In this document: positions 34,480-44,185 of the stretch, piece by piece | Position numbering within the stretch: position 1 is the stretch's first letter | Layout: the number at the start of each line of letters is the position of its first letter | Assembly (NCBI GenBank): GCA_934277975.1 | Contig: CAKQWE010000001.1 | Span: 124,001 to 188,000 of the forward strand | Direction: 5' to 3' | Source: an uncultured Spirochaetales bacterium | GTDB lineage: Bacteria; Spirochaetota; Spirochaetia; Sphaerochaetales; Sphaerochaetaceae | DNA: 64,000 nt | Program-made: the position numbers and the translations under genes | Notes under the pieces: model-generated | The model's input: only the letters and a program-made list of their open reading frames with translations | Told to the model about the DNA's origin: nothing | Databases searched by the model: none

Positions 34480-36585
34480 TCACTTCTTGGCCTTCTCGAC
34501 AGCCTTCTTCTTGAGCTCCTCGGCGATGTTCGTAGGAACCTTGGCGTAGCGGCAGACCTCCATTGTGAACTCGGCCTTGCCCTGGGTGATGGACCTAAGG
34601 GCCGTTGAGTAGCCAAACATCTCGGCAAGAGGGACTTCTGCATCGACCGTACAGGTGTTGTTGTCCTCTGAAGAGCTCACGATCATGCCTCTTCTCTGGT
34701 TGATGGAACCAAAGATTGAACCCTGGAACTCGGAAGGGCCTTCGACCTCAACCTTCATGATAGGCTCAAGGATTGCAGGCTTGGCCTTGAGGAAAGCCTC
34801 CTTGAAGGCGGCTATCGCAGCGGTCTGGAACGCCATGTCGGACGAATCGACAGGGTGCCATGCACCATCGTTTATGCAGCAGCGCACACCAACGATCGGG
34901 AAGCCGAGCTGTGGACCCTTCTTCATTGCAGACTGGAAGCCCTTTTCACAGGAAGGGATGTACTCCGTAGGAATCACACCGCCCTTGATTTCGTTGACGA
35001 ACTCGAACTCCATTGGCTCCTCGTCTGAGTTTGGAGGAGTGATGATTGGCTCTATATATCCAGCGACACGGGCGAACTGTCCGCTTCCGCCGGTCTGCTT
35101 CTTGTGGGTGTAGTTGAAGTCCGCACGCTGTGTAATGGCTTCACGGTATGCGACCTCTGGCTTGCCGACCTCCACCTCGCACTTGTACTCACGTCTCATC
35201 CTTTCGACGTAGACGTCCAAGTGAAGCTCTCCCATACCCTTTATGATGGTCTGGTTGCTTTCAGGGTCTACATAGCATTGGAACGTTGGGTCTTCCTTCA
35301 TGAAGCGGTTGATTGCCTTGCTCATGTTGTCCTGACTCTTCTTGTCCTTTGGGAAGATCGCAAGGCTTATAACAGGGTTTGGAACGTACATGGAGGTCAT
35401 TGCATAGTTGACTTTGCCACCGCAGAACGTATCGCCGCTTGCACAGTCGATTCCAAAGAGGGCTGCAATGTCGCCGCACTTGACCTCGTTGATGTCCTCC
35501 ATTTCGGAAGCATGCATCTTGATGAGCCTTCCAATGCGAAACTTCTTCTTGGTCCTTGTATTGACAAGCTCATCGCCCTTGCGGATCTTGCCTTCGTAGA
35601 CCCTTATGTACGTAAGCTGACCGTACTGGCCGTCCTCAAGCTTGAACGCAAGCACCACAGGAGGTTTGGACTCGTCAGCTTCAAGGACCACTTCCTTTTC
35701 GTTGTCGTCAAGGTCAAGGGCCTTGTTCACAACGTCCCTTGGTTCAGGAAGATACTTCGTGACGGCATCGAGCAGAGGCTGGATTCCCTTGTTCTTGTGA
35801 GCCGAACCAACGAAGACGGGGCACATCTGAAGGGAAAGGGTCCCCTTCCTCACCGCCGTCTCTATCATCTCCACGGAAGGCTCCTCGCCTTCGAGGACCA
35901 TGTTCATGAGCTCGTCGTCGAAATCGCTTGCAGCCTCTATGAGCATCTCCCTGCGCTCCAAGGCCTCGTCCATCATGGACTTTGGAACCTCCTCCTCTCT
36001 GAGGACCGTGCCGTTTGGACCGTCGAAGTAGATGGCCTTCATCCTAACAAGGTCAACAACGCCTTCGAAGTTGTCCTCAAGGCCTATTGGAAGCTCCATG
36101 AGGACTGCGTTGAGGTTGAGCTTCTCGCGCATCTGCCTCACGACGTTGAGAGGATTTGCACCAACGCGGTCGCACTTGTTGACGAACGCAATGCGGGGGA
36201 CATGGTAGCGGTCCATCTGTTTGTCAACCGTTATGCTCTGGCTCTGTACGCCTCCAACGGAGCACAATACTAGGATTGCGCCATCCAAGACCCTGAGGGA
36301 CCTTTCGACCTCAATGGTGAAGTCAACGTGGCCCGGAGTGTCTATGACGTTTATCTCATAGCCCTTCCAGTTTACGCTCGTTGCAGCGCTGGCTATGGTT
36401 ATGCCTCTCTCCCTTTCAAGCTCCATGCTGTCCATGGTGGCTCCGACTCCGTCCTTTCCATGGACTTCGTGGATTGCATGAATCCTGTTGCAATAGAAGA
36501 GGATTCTTTCGCTAAGGGTGGTCTTTCCGGAATCGATATGCGCACTGATTCCAATATTTCTCATTTTCGACAGTTCTGTAGTCAT
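34480..36585 (-). CDS. fusA: elongation factor G (spirochaete/mitochondrial-like type)
   Basis: A 701-residue EF-G. GTPase motifs: AHIDSGKT (15-22), RERGITI switch I, DTPGH and NKCD, followed by domains II-V. The start MRNIGISAHIDSGKTTL resembles mitochondrial EF-G1, as in one of the two spirochaete EF-G paralogues (spdEFG) known from that phylum. AAGGAA precedes the ATG. No ribosomal-protein or tuf genes adjoin it, so it is not in the classical str operon. A perfect TCCGAT/ATCGGA palindrome lies upstream at 36628-36641. Confidence 0.95.
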   Translation of the reverse strand: MTTELSKMRNIGISAHIDSGKTTLSERILFYCNRIHAIHEVHGKDGVGATMDSMELERERGITIASAATSVNWKGYEINVIDTPGHVDFTIEVERSLRVLDGAILVLCSVGGVQSQSITVDKQMDRYHVPRIAFVNKCDRVGANPLNVVRQMREKLNLNAVLMELPIGLEDNFEGVVDLVRMKAIYFDGPNGTVLREEEVPKSMMDEALERREMLIEAASDFDDELMNMVLEGEEPSVEMIETAVRKGTLSLQMCPVFVGSAHKNKGIQPLLDAVTKYLPEPRDVVNKALDLDDNEKEVVLEADESKPPVVLAFKLEDGQYGQLTYIRVYEGKIRKGDELVNTRTKKKFRIGRLIKMHASEMEDINEVKCGDIAALFGIDCASGDTFCGGKVNYAMTSMYVPNPVISLAIFPKDKKSQDNMSKAINRFMKEDPTFQCYVDPESNQTIIKGMGELHLDVYVERMRREYKCEVEVGKPEVAYREAITQRADFNYTHKKQTGGSGQFARVAGYIEPIITPPNSDEEPMEFEFVNEIKGGVIPTEYIPSCEKGFQSAMKKGPQLGFPIVGVRCCINDGAWHPVDSSDMAFQTAAIAAFKEAFLKAKPAILEPIMKVEVEGPSEFQGSIFGSINQRRGMIVSSSEDNNTCTVDAEVPLAEMFGYSTALRSITQGKAEFTMEVCRYAKVPTNIAEELKKKAVEKAKK

Positions 36586-36627
36586 TTTCCTTAAATCCTT
36601 GACCTCAAGATAAAAACTTTGCGAATA

Positions 36628-36641
36628 TCCGATAAATCGGA
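36628..36641. promoter_or_regulatory. palindrome upstream of fusA
   Basis: TCCGAT-AA-ATCGGA, 43 bp upstream of the fusA start, in an AT-rich divergent promoter region (fusA/pheS). Possible operator; no regulator is assigned. Confidence 0.35.
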
Positions 36642-36795
36642 CAGTAAACTATCATGTTTTCTAAAATCTTTCAATGCCCATCCAACCACTCTCCAAGAGT
36701 TTCAAAGGACACCATTGGAATCCAACCTGGGAACAAGCCGCCAAACAAGCCTTTTCTTTTTCTCCAACTAATTATATTATGGTGGAAAACAAGTC

Positions 36796-36821
36796 GCATG
36801 AAGGAGTTTTGAAAGCTCCTC
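36796..36821. repeat. solo right end of the 167-bp MITE upstream of pheS
   Basis: The 26 bases GCATGAAGGAGTTTTGAAAG-CTCCTC match the right terminus of the MITE copies at 45752 and 51692, including interior sequence, but no left half is present. It ends 15 bases before the pheS start and so lies in its leader. Confidence 0.6.
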
Positions 36822-36836
36822 GACAGGTGGAGACAT

Positions 36837-38375
36837 ATGGATATTGATGTAAAGAACCTTCATCCGCTAGAGGTGAAGTTGCTTAGGCACGTAGACCTTG
36901 GAAGCGAAATCACAGCAGACAGAATCGTCGAAGAACTTGGATACAAGATAGGACAGTGCAACCAGGCTTTCAGCTGGCTCAGCGCAAAGGGGATCCTCCA
37001 GGAAACAAGCAGGAAGACCGTCGTCCTCTATGAACTGACCGACCTTGGACGCGAACAGGCCCAGAACGGGACTCCTGCACAGAGGATATTCGACCTGCTT
37101 TCAAAGGGAGAGGCCCTTGGTCTGCCTGAAATAGCACAGCAGCTTGGACTTGAGAAGAGCGACATAGGGTCCGCATACGGCCAGCTCTCCAAAGCGGGCA
37201 CGTGTGCTATGAACGGCGACAACAAGGCCTACATCAAGGACAACAACCTTCCAGCCGATGTCGCCGAGACGGCAGCCCTCCTCAAGAAGGGACTCGAAGG
37301 CCCAATCGAAGAGACAGCCCTCTCAGACAGGGAGAAGGCCCTCATGGCAAAGATCTCCAAAAAGCGCGGTGCAGCGGGAAGTCCATACAAGATGACAGAG
37401 CGAGAGGAAGTGGTCTACCAGCTCACGGAGCTTGGAGCGCAGGCCAAGCAGGCGGTCATAGACGCAAACATCACAGGAGAGGAGATAGGAGTCCTCACTC
37501 CGCAGATAATCGCAAACGGTTCATGGAAGAACGCCACGTTCAGACCATATGGCCTTGACGCTCCTGTTTCAAGGCTCATCCCTGGCAGACACAACCCATA
37601 CGGCAACTACATACAGTGGGTCAAGGACAAACTCACATCCCTTGGATTCGAGGAATTCGACGGACCTCTCGTAGAGAACGAATTCTGGAACGGGGATGCA
37701 CTCTTCATGCCACAGTTCCATAGCGCACGCGACATCCATGACGTCTACTACGTCAAGGAACCGCGCCATTGCAGGGAGATAGAGGAGCCATGGCTTACCA
37801 ACATAGCCAACGCCCATGAGAACGGAGGAGACACAGGATCGCGCGGCTGGCAGTACAAGTTCGACCACGAGTTCACACGCAGGCAGGTCCTTAGAAGCCA
37901 GGGCACGGTCCTGAGCGCCCACCAGCTTACGAAGGCCAAGGTTCCAGGAAAATACTTTGGAGTCGTCAGATGCTTCAGATTCGACGAAGTGGACGCAACC
38001 CATGGAGCGGACTTCTTCCAGACAGAGGGCATCGTCATTGGAAAGGAAGCGAACCTCAAGGACCTTCTTGGACTTCTCAAGATGTTCGCAACGGAGATTG
38101 CAGGAGCAACCGACTTCAAGTACGTGCCAGGATACTTCCCATTCACGGAACCCTCAATTGAAATACACATCAAGCACCCTGTCCTGGGATGGTTCGAGCT
38201 TGGAGGCTCCGGAATCTTCAGACCAGAGGTCACAAAGTCACTTGGCATAGATGAACCTGTCCTTGCATGGGGTCTTGGAATAGACCGCATGGCAATGATG
38301 CACCTTGGCATCAACGACATAAGGGACCTCTTCACACCAAACATCGAAAGCGTAAGAACAAGGAGGGGCAACTGA
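36837..38375 (+). CDS. pheS: phenylalanyl-tRNA synthetase alpha subunit, archaeal/eukaryotic type
   Basis: A 512-residue class II aminoacyl-tRNA synthetase subunit. Unlike the usual bacterial alpha chain (about 330-350 residues), it has a long N-terminal region with winged-helix-like repeats (residues 1 to about 200: EVKLLRHVDLG, VVYQLTELGAQAK) ahead of the catalytic core. The core shows ARDIHDVYYVKEPRH, FKYVPGYFPFTEPSIEI (motif 2 region) and GWFELGGSGIFRPEV (motif 3 region). This architecture is the archaeal/eukaryotic type, which spirochaetes are known to carry. Its stop overlaps the pheT start by one base (TGATG). Confidence 0.95.
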   Translation: MDIDVKNLHPLEVKLLRHVDLGSEITADRIVEELGYKIGQCNQAFSWLSAKGILQETSRKTVVLYELTDLGREQAQNGTPAQRIFDLLSKGEALGLPEIAQQLGLEKSDIGSAYGQLSKAGTCAMNGDNKAYIKDNNLPADVAETAALLKKGLEGPIEETALSDREKALMAKISKKRGAAGSPYKMTEREEVVYQLTELGAQAKQAVIDANITGEEIGVLTPQIIANGSWKNATFRPYGLDAPVSRLIPGRHNPYGNYIQWVKDKLTSLGFEEFDGPLVENEFWNGDALFMPQFHSARDIHDVYYVKEPRHCREIEEPWLTNIANAHENGGDTGSRGWQYKFDHEFTRRQVLRSQGTVLSAHQLTKAKVPGKYFGVVRCFRFDEVDATHGADFFQTEGIVIGKEANLKDLLGLLKMFATEIAGATDFKYVPGYFPFTEPSIEIHIKHPVLGWFELGGSGIFRPEVTKSLGIDEPVLAWGLGIDRMAMMHLGINDIRDLFTPNIESVRTRRGN

Positions 38376-40081
38376 TGCCTAAGTTCGAAACCACTGAAAA
38401 AATGTTCTACGACCTCATGGGTCGCCCATATACAGACCAGGAACTCGAGGACATCTTCCCTCGCGCCAAAGCCGAGCTCGACGAGCACGACCATGAGAAC
38501 CATGTCATAAAGATAGAGCTCAACGACACCAACAGGCCTGACCTGTGGTCAGCGATGGGACTTGCTCGTCTTCTGAAGAACTACGAAGACCCAGAGCCAA
38601 GGGAATACGACTTCTTCTCTTCAAAGGTCTATACGGCTGACAACCACGGAAGGGAGCTCCATGTAGGAGACAGGGCAAAAGAAGTCCGTCCGTATTCATG
38701 CGGCTTCGTCGCAACTGGCAAGGTCGTGGACGAAGAGATACTGCTTACGCTCATCCAGAGCCAGGAGAAGCTTTGCTGGAACTTTGGACGCAAGAGAAGG
38801 TCCATTGCAATGGGAATCTACCGCAACGACCTCATCCAGTACCCAATCCACTACGATGGAGCGGATCCGGACAAGACCCATTTCATACCTCTTCACATGG
38901 AGGAGGACCTTACGCTTAGGCAGATATGCGAACAGCATCCAAAGGGAAAGGAGTACGGCTACATAGTAAAGGACAAGCCTGTCTATCCGTACCTCTGCGA
39001 CGATGCAGGAGAGCCCCTCTCGATGCCACCGGTAATCAACAGCGCAAGGGTTGGAGCCGTCAAGGTTGGAGATGAGGACCTCTTTGTGGAGATGTCCGGA
39101 ACAGTTCTCAAGGACGTACTGCTCTGCGCTTCCATAATGGCATGCGACATGGCGGACCTTGGCTTCACCATTGAGCCAATCAAGGTCGTCTACCCATACG
39201 AAACGGAGTTCGGAAAGGAGATAACGGTCCCCTACTACTTCCAGGATTCCGCAAGCTGCACCCTTGAGCAGATACACAAGACACTTGGAGAGAAGATCAC
39301 CATGGACGAAGCCAAGGTTGCACTTCTCAGAATGGGAGTCTACAGCGTCTCAAAGGGGGACACCATCTACATAACATGCCCTGAATACAGGAACGACTTC
39401 CTCCATGCAGTGGATGTGGTGGAGGATGTTATGATAGGCTACGGCCTTGAGAACTTCGCGCCAACCATTCCAAAGGACTTCACCATTGGGCGTCTGTCCC
39501 CAGCGGAGGAGTTTGGAAGGAAGGTCAAGGACATCATGATTGGAATGGGGTTCCAGGAGATGATGTACAACTACCTTGGAAGCAGGCGCGAATATGTGGA
39601 CAACATGCACATAAAGGGCGACAAGGTCATAATGATCGCAAACCCAATGTCTGAGAACTTCGAGGCCGTAAGGCCATCCATCATTCCATCCCTACTTGAA
39701 AGCGAAAGCGTTTCAGGCCATGCAACGTACCCCCACAAGATCTTCGAGGTTGGAAAGGTCGCATACCTTGAGCCGTCCGACAACAGCGGAACGGTCACAC
39801 GCAACAACCTTGGATTCATGTCCGCTGACGGCTGCGTTGGATTCAACGATGTGAACAGCTTCGTGAACACCCTCATGTACTTCCTTAGGGCGGACTATTC
39901 CCTAAAGGCTCCTGAGGATGACCCAAGGTTCATTCCAGGAAGATGTGCACAGATCATGGTCAAGGGCCACTGCATTGGAGTCTTTGGAGAGGTTCATCCT
40001 GCGGTTCTGGAAAGCTGGGGATGCGGAATGCCTGCGGTCGTCTGCGAAATGGACCTTGACAGCCTTATGGAGCTGGTCTGA
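38375..40081 (+). CDS. pheT: phenylalanyl-tRNA synthetase beta subunit, archaeal/eukaryotic type
   Basis: A 568-residue beta subunit, much shorter than the usual bacterial chain (about 790), lacking the EMAP/OB-fold and the C-terminal anticodon-binding FDX-ACB domain. This matches the archaeal/eukaryotic form. The B5 DNA-binding-like region and catalytic-like core (DVVEDVMIGYGLENF) are present. AGGAGG lies nine bases before the ATG inside the end of pheS; the overlap implies coupled translation and equal subunit synthesis. Confidence 0.94.
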   Translation: MPKFETTEKMFYDLMGRPYTDQELEDIFPRAKAELDEHDHENHVIKIELNDTNRPDLWSAMGLARLLKNYEDPEPREYDFFSSKVYTADNHGRELHVGDRAKEVRPYSCGFVATGKVVDEEILLTLIQSQEKLCWNFGRKRRSIAMGIYRNDLIQYPIHYDGADPDKTHFIPLHMEEDLTLRQICEQHPKGKEYGYIVKDKPVYPYLCDDAGEPLSMPPVINSARVGAVKVGDEDLFVEMSGTVLKDVLLCASIMACDMADLGFTIEPIKVVYPYETEFGKEITVPYYFQDSASCTLEQIHKTLGEKITMDEAKVALLRMGVYSVSKGDTIYITCPEYRNDFLHAVDVVEDVMIGYGLENFAPTIPKDFTIGRLSPAEEFGRKVKDIMIGMGFQEMMYNYLGSRREYVDNMHIKGDKVIMIANPMSENFEAVRPSIIPSLLESESVSGHATYPHKIFEVGKVAYLEPSDNSGTVTRNNLGFMSADGCVGFNDVNSFVNTLMYFLRADYSLKAPEDDPRFIPGRCAQIMVKGHCIGVFGEVHPAVLESWGCGMPAVVCEMDLDSLMELV

Positions 40082-40131
40082 GCCCCACACATATTCCTTT
40101 CACAAGGGACTGGGCTATTGAGGATGCAGGT

Positions 40132-41172
40132 ATGGACAAAGATGCTTCGCTGAACCTTCTAAGACTCATGCTCGACTCCAGATTCTTCGAGGAGAAGACG
40201 GAGGAGCTTTTCAAAGCCGGACTGATACACGGAACCACCCACCTTGCCAATGGACAGGAGGCTTCGCAGGCCGGGCTTTGCGCTGCTTTGGATGACGGGG
40301 ACTGGATAGTCCCCACCCATAGATGCCACGGCTTCACGATATGCCGCGGAAGCGACCCATCCGCAATGTTCGCCGAGATGTTCGGCTCCGTGCATGGGCT
40401 TGCCAAAGGACTTGGAGGAAGCATGCACATGCCGGATTCCTCACATTGGAACCTAGGCTCATCCGCAGTCGTAGGTTCGGGAGTCCCCCTTGCCACAGGC
40501 ATAGCATTTTGGAACAGGTTCCAAAGCGTAGGCAATGCAGGTTTTGCAGCATCCACTTCTTCGAATCCCAAAGACTATCCCAAAACCCCAGTGAAGAACA
40601 TAAGCGTAGCCATATTTGGTGACGGTGCATCAAGCAGAGGAAGCGTCCATGAATCCATGAACCTAGCCTCCATTTGGAGGTTGCCTGTTCTCTTCTACTG
40701 CGAGAACAACCACTATGGAATGTCCGCTTCAAGCGACAGGATGATAAGCTCTTCCAACGTGGCTTCAAGAGCCCAGGCATACGACATGCCAGGAGAGACC
40801 ATAGATGGAAACGATGTCCTAATAGTCTACGAAGCTGTGAAGAAAGCCGTAGCATACATCAAGGAAGGCAATGGCCCATATCTTCTTGAGGTCATGACCT
40901 ACCGCACAAAAGGGCATTCAAAGAGCGACAGGCGACTCTACCGCACAGCGGCGGAGGAGCTGCTTTGGGCGGATAGGGATCCAATAAAGCTATACGAAAG
41001 GAAGCTTGTTGAAAACGGAATACTCTCATCCAAGGAGACTCAGGAACTCGAAAAGGAACGCAGGACATATATTGAAAAGAAGGCGGACGAAGCCCTTAAG
41101 GAAAGCATGGACAGGCTCGCTCCAAACGATGTGGATGGCATGGTGTACGCCACAATGGAGGACAGGCCATGA
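40132..41172 (+). CDS. pdhA: thiamine-diphosphate dehydrogenase E1 component, alpha subunit
   Basis: A 346-residue E1-alpha of a pyruvate (or acetoin/2-oxoacid) dehydrogenase. The ThDP/Mg motif is GDGASSRGSVHESMN...NNHYG (GDG to Asn). Substrate-side features GTTHLANGQEA and GLGGSMHMPD are typical of PdhA/AcoA proteins. GAGG precedes the ATG. The start of the beta gene overlaps its stop by four bases (ATGA). No E2 or E3 gene follows, so the rest of the complex is elsewhere, or an alternative acceptor is used. Which 2-oxoacid is the substrate cannot be told from sequence. Confidence 0.9.
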   Translation: MDKDASLNLLRLMLDSRFFEEKTEELFKAGLIHGTTHLANGQEASQAGLCAALDDGDWIVPTHRCHGFTICRGSDPSAMFAEMFGSVHGLAKGLGGSMHMPDSSHWNLGSSAVVGSGVPLATGIAFWNRFQSVGNAGFAASTSSNPKDYPKTPVKNISVAIFGDGASSRGSVHESMNLASIWRLPVLFYCENNHYGMSASSDRMISSSNVASRAQAYDMPGETIDGNDVLIVYEAVKKAVAYIKEGNGPYLLEVMTYRTKGHSKSDRRLYRTAAEELLWADRDPIKLYERKLVENGILSSKETQELEKERRTYIEKKADEALKESMDRLAPNDVDGMVYATMEDRP

Positions 41173-42143
41173 CTTTCAGGGATGCAATAAGAAAAGCGCT
41201 TTCAGATGAAATGGCACTGGATCCAAAGGTGGTCCTCTTCGGAGAGGACGTTGGAGTCTATGGCGGTTGCTTCAAGGTCACTGGGGACCTCTACAAAGAG
41301 CATCCAAACCAAGTGATAGACACCCCGGTGTCGGAGGAAGGCTTCACGGGAATGGCCGTTGGTGCCGCAATGATGGGAATGAGACCTGTCATAGAGATAA
41401 TGTATGCAGACTTCTTCACCCTCATATTCGATCCAATCGTCAACCATGCGGCAAAGACCCACTTCATGAGCGGAGGCCAGTTCTGCTGTCCAATTACCGT
41501 ACGTCTTCCGGAGGGAAGCGGAACCGGACATGGTGCACAGCACACCCAAAGCCCAGAGGCTCTTTTCCAGAACAGCGCAGGGCTCAAGATGGTGGCCCCC
41601 TCCTGCCCTTCCGATGCCTACCACCTTCTAAGGGCGGCGATAAGGGACAACAATCCGGTGCTGGTCTTCGAACACAAGATGCTGTACGACATGGAAGGTG
41701 AAATGGAGGACGAGGTGCTTCCAATAGGGAAAGCCAAGGTTCTCAGACAAGGAAAGGATGTGACGATAGTCTCCTATTCACGAGCCGTCCATACTGCACT
41801 TGAAGCTGCAGGTATCCTTGAAACGAAGGGAATCAAAGCCACCGTCGTTGATCTATGCACACTCAAGCCTCTTGACCGCACGACCATCTTTGAAGAGGTA
41901 AGGAAGACGGGACGAGTGGCCATAATCCAAGACCCAAACGGAGTTGGAGGCATAGGGGCTCAGGTGTGTTCGGAGATATGCTCCGACCCAGACACGTTCA
42001 ACCGCCTCAAATCACCTGTCATTCAGATTGGAGGAAAATGCACACCGGTCCCCTTCTCCAAGGACCTTGAGAAATCAACGGTTCCAAACGCAAAAGACTG
42101 TGCAGAGAAGATATACTCCACAGTCAAAGCAATCAAAGGTTGA
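41169..42143 (+). CDS. pdhB: thiamine-diphosphate dehydrogenase E1 component, beta subunit
   Basis: A 324-residue E1-beta. Conserved signs: LFGEDVGVYGGCFKVT near the N-terminus, DTPVSEEGFTGMAVGAA with the catalytic Glu, GTGHGAQHTQSPEA and the C-terminal swivel domain VTIVSYSRAVHTALEAA. Coupled to pdhA through an ATGA overlap. Its last 11 bases overlap the end of the convergent alanyl-tRNA-editing gene, so the two transcripts are antisense at their 3' ends. Confidence 0.92.
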   Translation: MTFRDAIRKALSDEMALDPKVVLFGEDVGVYGGCFKVTGDLYKEHPNQVIDTPVSEEGFTGMAVGAAMMGMRPVIEIMYADFFTLIFDPIVNHAAKTHFMSGGQFCCPITVRLPEGSGTGHGAQHTQSPEALFQNSAGLKMVAPSCPSDAYHLLRAAIRDNNPVLVFEHKMLYDMEGEMEDEVLPIGKAKVLRQGKDVTIVSYSRAVHTALEAAGILETKGIKATVVDLCTLKPLDRTTIFEEVRKTGRVAIIQDPNGVGGIGAQVCSEICSDPDTFNRLKSPVIQIGGKCTPVPFSKDLEKSTVPNAKDCAEKIYSTVKAIKG

Positions 42144-43383
42144 ATGAAGCCACAGACTTCTTGAAAGCCTCCAGGAAAGCGGCAATCGAAGCTGAATCCG
42201 TACAAGGAGAGGAACCTTGGAAAACAGGAGCCCTTCCTCCACCCTTCGCATCCATCATTGGCAGAAGCGATGTCCTCAATGCATTGAAGTCCACTTTTCC
42301 ATAACATCCCTTCAGGACGATGAGCCAAAGGCTCCTGTCCTTCTCTGGTTTCACAATGCACAATGCAAGGTCTTCATATTCGTTGGAGGCTTGGACGAAG
42401 GAGGAAAGCTCGTCGTCGCTTGCGAAAGCACCAACACCATCAACGATAACATCCCTCAAACGATAGCCTGCAAGCTGCTTGGCAAGGTTGTTTTTCAAAT
42501 GTATTGTCTCGTTCAGAGCATCATTCAGGGAATCCACCTTGGACGGAATCTCTGAAGCCTGACAACTGAATTTCAAGGCCAATGCCTCGCACAGGGAGAC
42601 ACTTCCAAGAGCATGTTCGACAGCGTTTGAGCCGCATTTGAAGTACAGCCTTTCATGCCCTCTTATGCTTTCATGCTTCACACAATAGACCAGCCGTATC
42701 TCGGAGGTGGATGAAATATGGACTCCTCCGCAGGCTATGCGGTCCACCTCCTCTATCTCAACGATTCGGACATCTCCATCCACCTTTATGGAGCGCCTCA
42801 GCCCCAAAGCCTCCGCTTCCTTATGGCTCATTTCATGGTACACGACCTTATGACCTTCCATTATCACATCGTTTGCGGCGGCGACAAGGGAATCCACGGA
42901 GGAAGGCTCGACTTCCTTCCTGTCAACCTCTATGGTCAGGTAGTCCTCGCCAAGATGAACCGCAACGGTTCCAATCCCAAACATGGTGTACATCATGCCA
43001 GACAGCATATGCTGGGCTGTGTGCATTGCCATGTACTTGTATCTATGAGCCCAATCAAGGACAAGAGGAAGCTCCTCTCCAACCTTTGGCAGAGTCTGTC
43101 CCTCCCCTATGCGCACAACCAAAAGGGAATCGCCTGATGGATCCTTTCGAGTGTCCACGACCTCATATGGGCCCAGAAAGCCCTTGTCTCCTGGCTGGCC
43201 TCCGCATTCCGGATAGAATACCGTGCGGTCCGTGAGCACAAGGACATCGGTCTCAATGGTATCGGGCTTGGTGTTATCGGCCTTGCCAGTTGAGGTGTCG
43301 TGCGAACCTTCTTGGATGAGGACCTTTTCGATGCGGCATGTCGTCTGCTTGAGGTATGGGGATGTGTAGTAGAGCTTTTCCAT
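42133..43383 (-). CDS. alanyl-tRNA editing (AlaX-like) protein with DHHA1 domain
   Basis: A 416-residue trans-editing protein that hydrolyses mischarged Ser/Gly-tRNA(Ala). The editing-site zinc ligands are HTAQH (121-125) and CGGVH (218-222). An N-terminal beta-barrel matches the AlaRS C-terminal half start (PECGGQPGDKG), and the C-terminus is a DHHA1-like domain (GGGRAPVFQGS). The start at 43383 has no Shine-Dalgarno; promoter boxes TGGACA (43418-43413) and TATCCT (43395-43390, 17-bp spacer) end six bases before it, predicting a leaderless mRNA. Longer in-frame starts exist but overlap those boxes. Confidence 0.9.
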   Translation of the reverse strand: MEKLYYTSPYLKQTTCRIEKVLIQEGSHDTSTGKADNTKPDTIETDVLVLTDRTVFYPECGGQPGDKGFLGPYEVVDTRKDPSGDSLLVVRIGEGQTLPKVGEELPLVLDWAHRYKYMAMHTAQHMLSGMMYTMFGIGTVAVHLGEDYLTIEVDRKEVEPSSVDSLVAAANDVIMEGHKVVYHEMSHKEAEALGLRRSIKVDGDVRIVEIEEVDRIACGGVHISSTSEIRLVYCVKHESIRGHERLYFKCGSNAVEHALGSVSLCEALALKFSCQASEIPSKVDSLNDALNETIHLKNNLAKQLAGYRLRDVIVDGVGAFASDDELSSFVQASNEYEDLALCIVKPEKDRSLWLIVLKGCYGKVDFNALRTSLLPMMDAKGGGRAPVFQGSSPCTDSASIAAFLEAFKKSVASFNL

Positions 43384-43389
43384 GGGTGA

Positions 43390-43418
43390 AGGATAGCGTG
43401 CGGGCGAAAGGTTGTCCA
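43390..43418 (-). promoter_or_regulatory. putative promoter abutting the AlaX-like start
   Basis: Minus strand TGGACA, 17-bp spacer, TATCCT, then TCACCC and the ATG. Same geometry as the carD promoter. Confidence 0.45.
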
Positions 43419-43515
43419 TTACGTGTCCATTGCGTTGTCCATCGGGCGGAAATTGATTATCTTTCAAGAGGGATTGCACGACGGGTGAGGACAGGTGAGA
43501 ATCTTGGAGGATGAT

Positions 43516-44073
43516 ATGTCAAGGATAAAATCGGCGTGGGAGCTTGCGTTGGAGAAGACGAAGGATATAGAGGTGGACGAAGCAAAGTATAGGGAGAGCA
43601 CCCTTGAGAAAGAGGGTATGGCCTTGGCGGGCAGGTTCCTCAATTCTGTGGAGATGGGCCAGGATGAGCTTTCCGCAAAGTTCGATTCGTACAATGCAGA
43701 AGACAAAGCCGTTGTGAAGAAAGGTATTGTGAACACAGTGTTCTCGAATCTGGGTCTCCCTGCGGACAACCTCTATGAAATGCGCTTTGAAAGAATAGTG
43801 GCCCTTGTGGTCCTCGTTTCCCCTGAAGGCAGTCCTGCAGTTGGAGCCATACGGCAGATCGGAGACCTCTTCTCCCAGTACATACAACACAGGTCCGATT
43901 TCGTGCAGCGTATGCAGGATCAGATTCGTCAGGCGATGGAGGAGGATCCGGAACACACCAACTCCGCCCAGTACGCACAGCTCATACAGCAGAACCTCAA
44001 GAAGCTCGACGCACAGTACCAAGGGGCTTTGGATGACGCAAAGGAAAACCTGAAGGTCGCGCTTGATGATTGA
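43516..44073 (+). CDS. conserved-looking hypothetical protein
   Basis: A 185-residue soluble, acidic protein without signal peptide or membrane segment. I do not recognise a family. The middle part (FERIVALVVLVSPEGSPAVG) is compact and hydrophobic; the C-terminal 70 residues are helical and probably coiled-coil (RMQDQIRQAMEEDPEH ... LKKLDAQYQGALDDAKENL). GGAGG lies five bases before the ATG at 43516. Divergent from the AlaX-like gene and upstream of the mgtE leader. Confidence 0.75.
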   Translation: MSRIKSAWELALEKTKDIEVDEAKYRESTLEKEGMALAGRFLNSVEMGQDELSAKFDSYNAEDKAVVKKGIVNTVFSNLGLPADNLYEMRFERIVALVVLVSPEGSPAVGAIRQIGDLFSQYIQHRSDFVQRMQDQIRQAMEEDPEHTNSAQYAQLIQQNLKKLDAQYQGALDDAKENLKVALDD

Positions 44074-44107
44074 AGCTTGCTGACAGGACCTTGCTGATTG
44101 AAGCTGA

Positions 44108-44136
44108 TTGAAGCCAAGAGGTCAATTCGCTATAAT
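44108..44136 (+). promoter_or_regulatory. promoter of the mgtE leader transcript
   Basis: TTGAAG, 17-bp spacer, perfect TATAAT (44131-44136). The predicted transcript starts near 44143 with a small hairpin (TGGAGC/GCTCCA, 44143-44159), then the leader ORF and mgtE, giving a leader of about 230 bases. Confidence 0.7.
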
Positions 44137-44185
44137 CCATTTCTGGAGCCTTCTGCTCCATAGTGTTTTACAAGGAGGAATTGTC

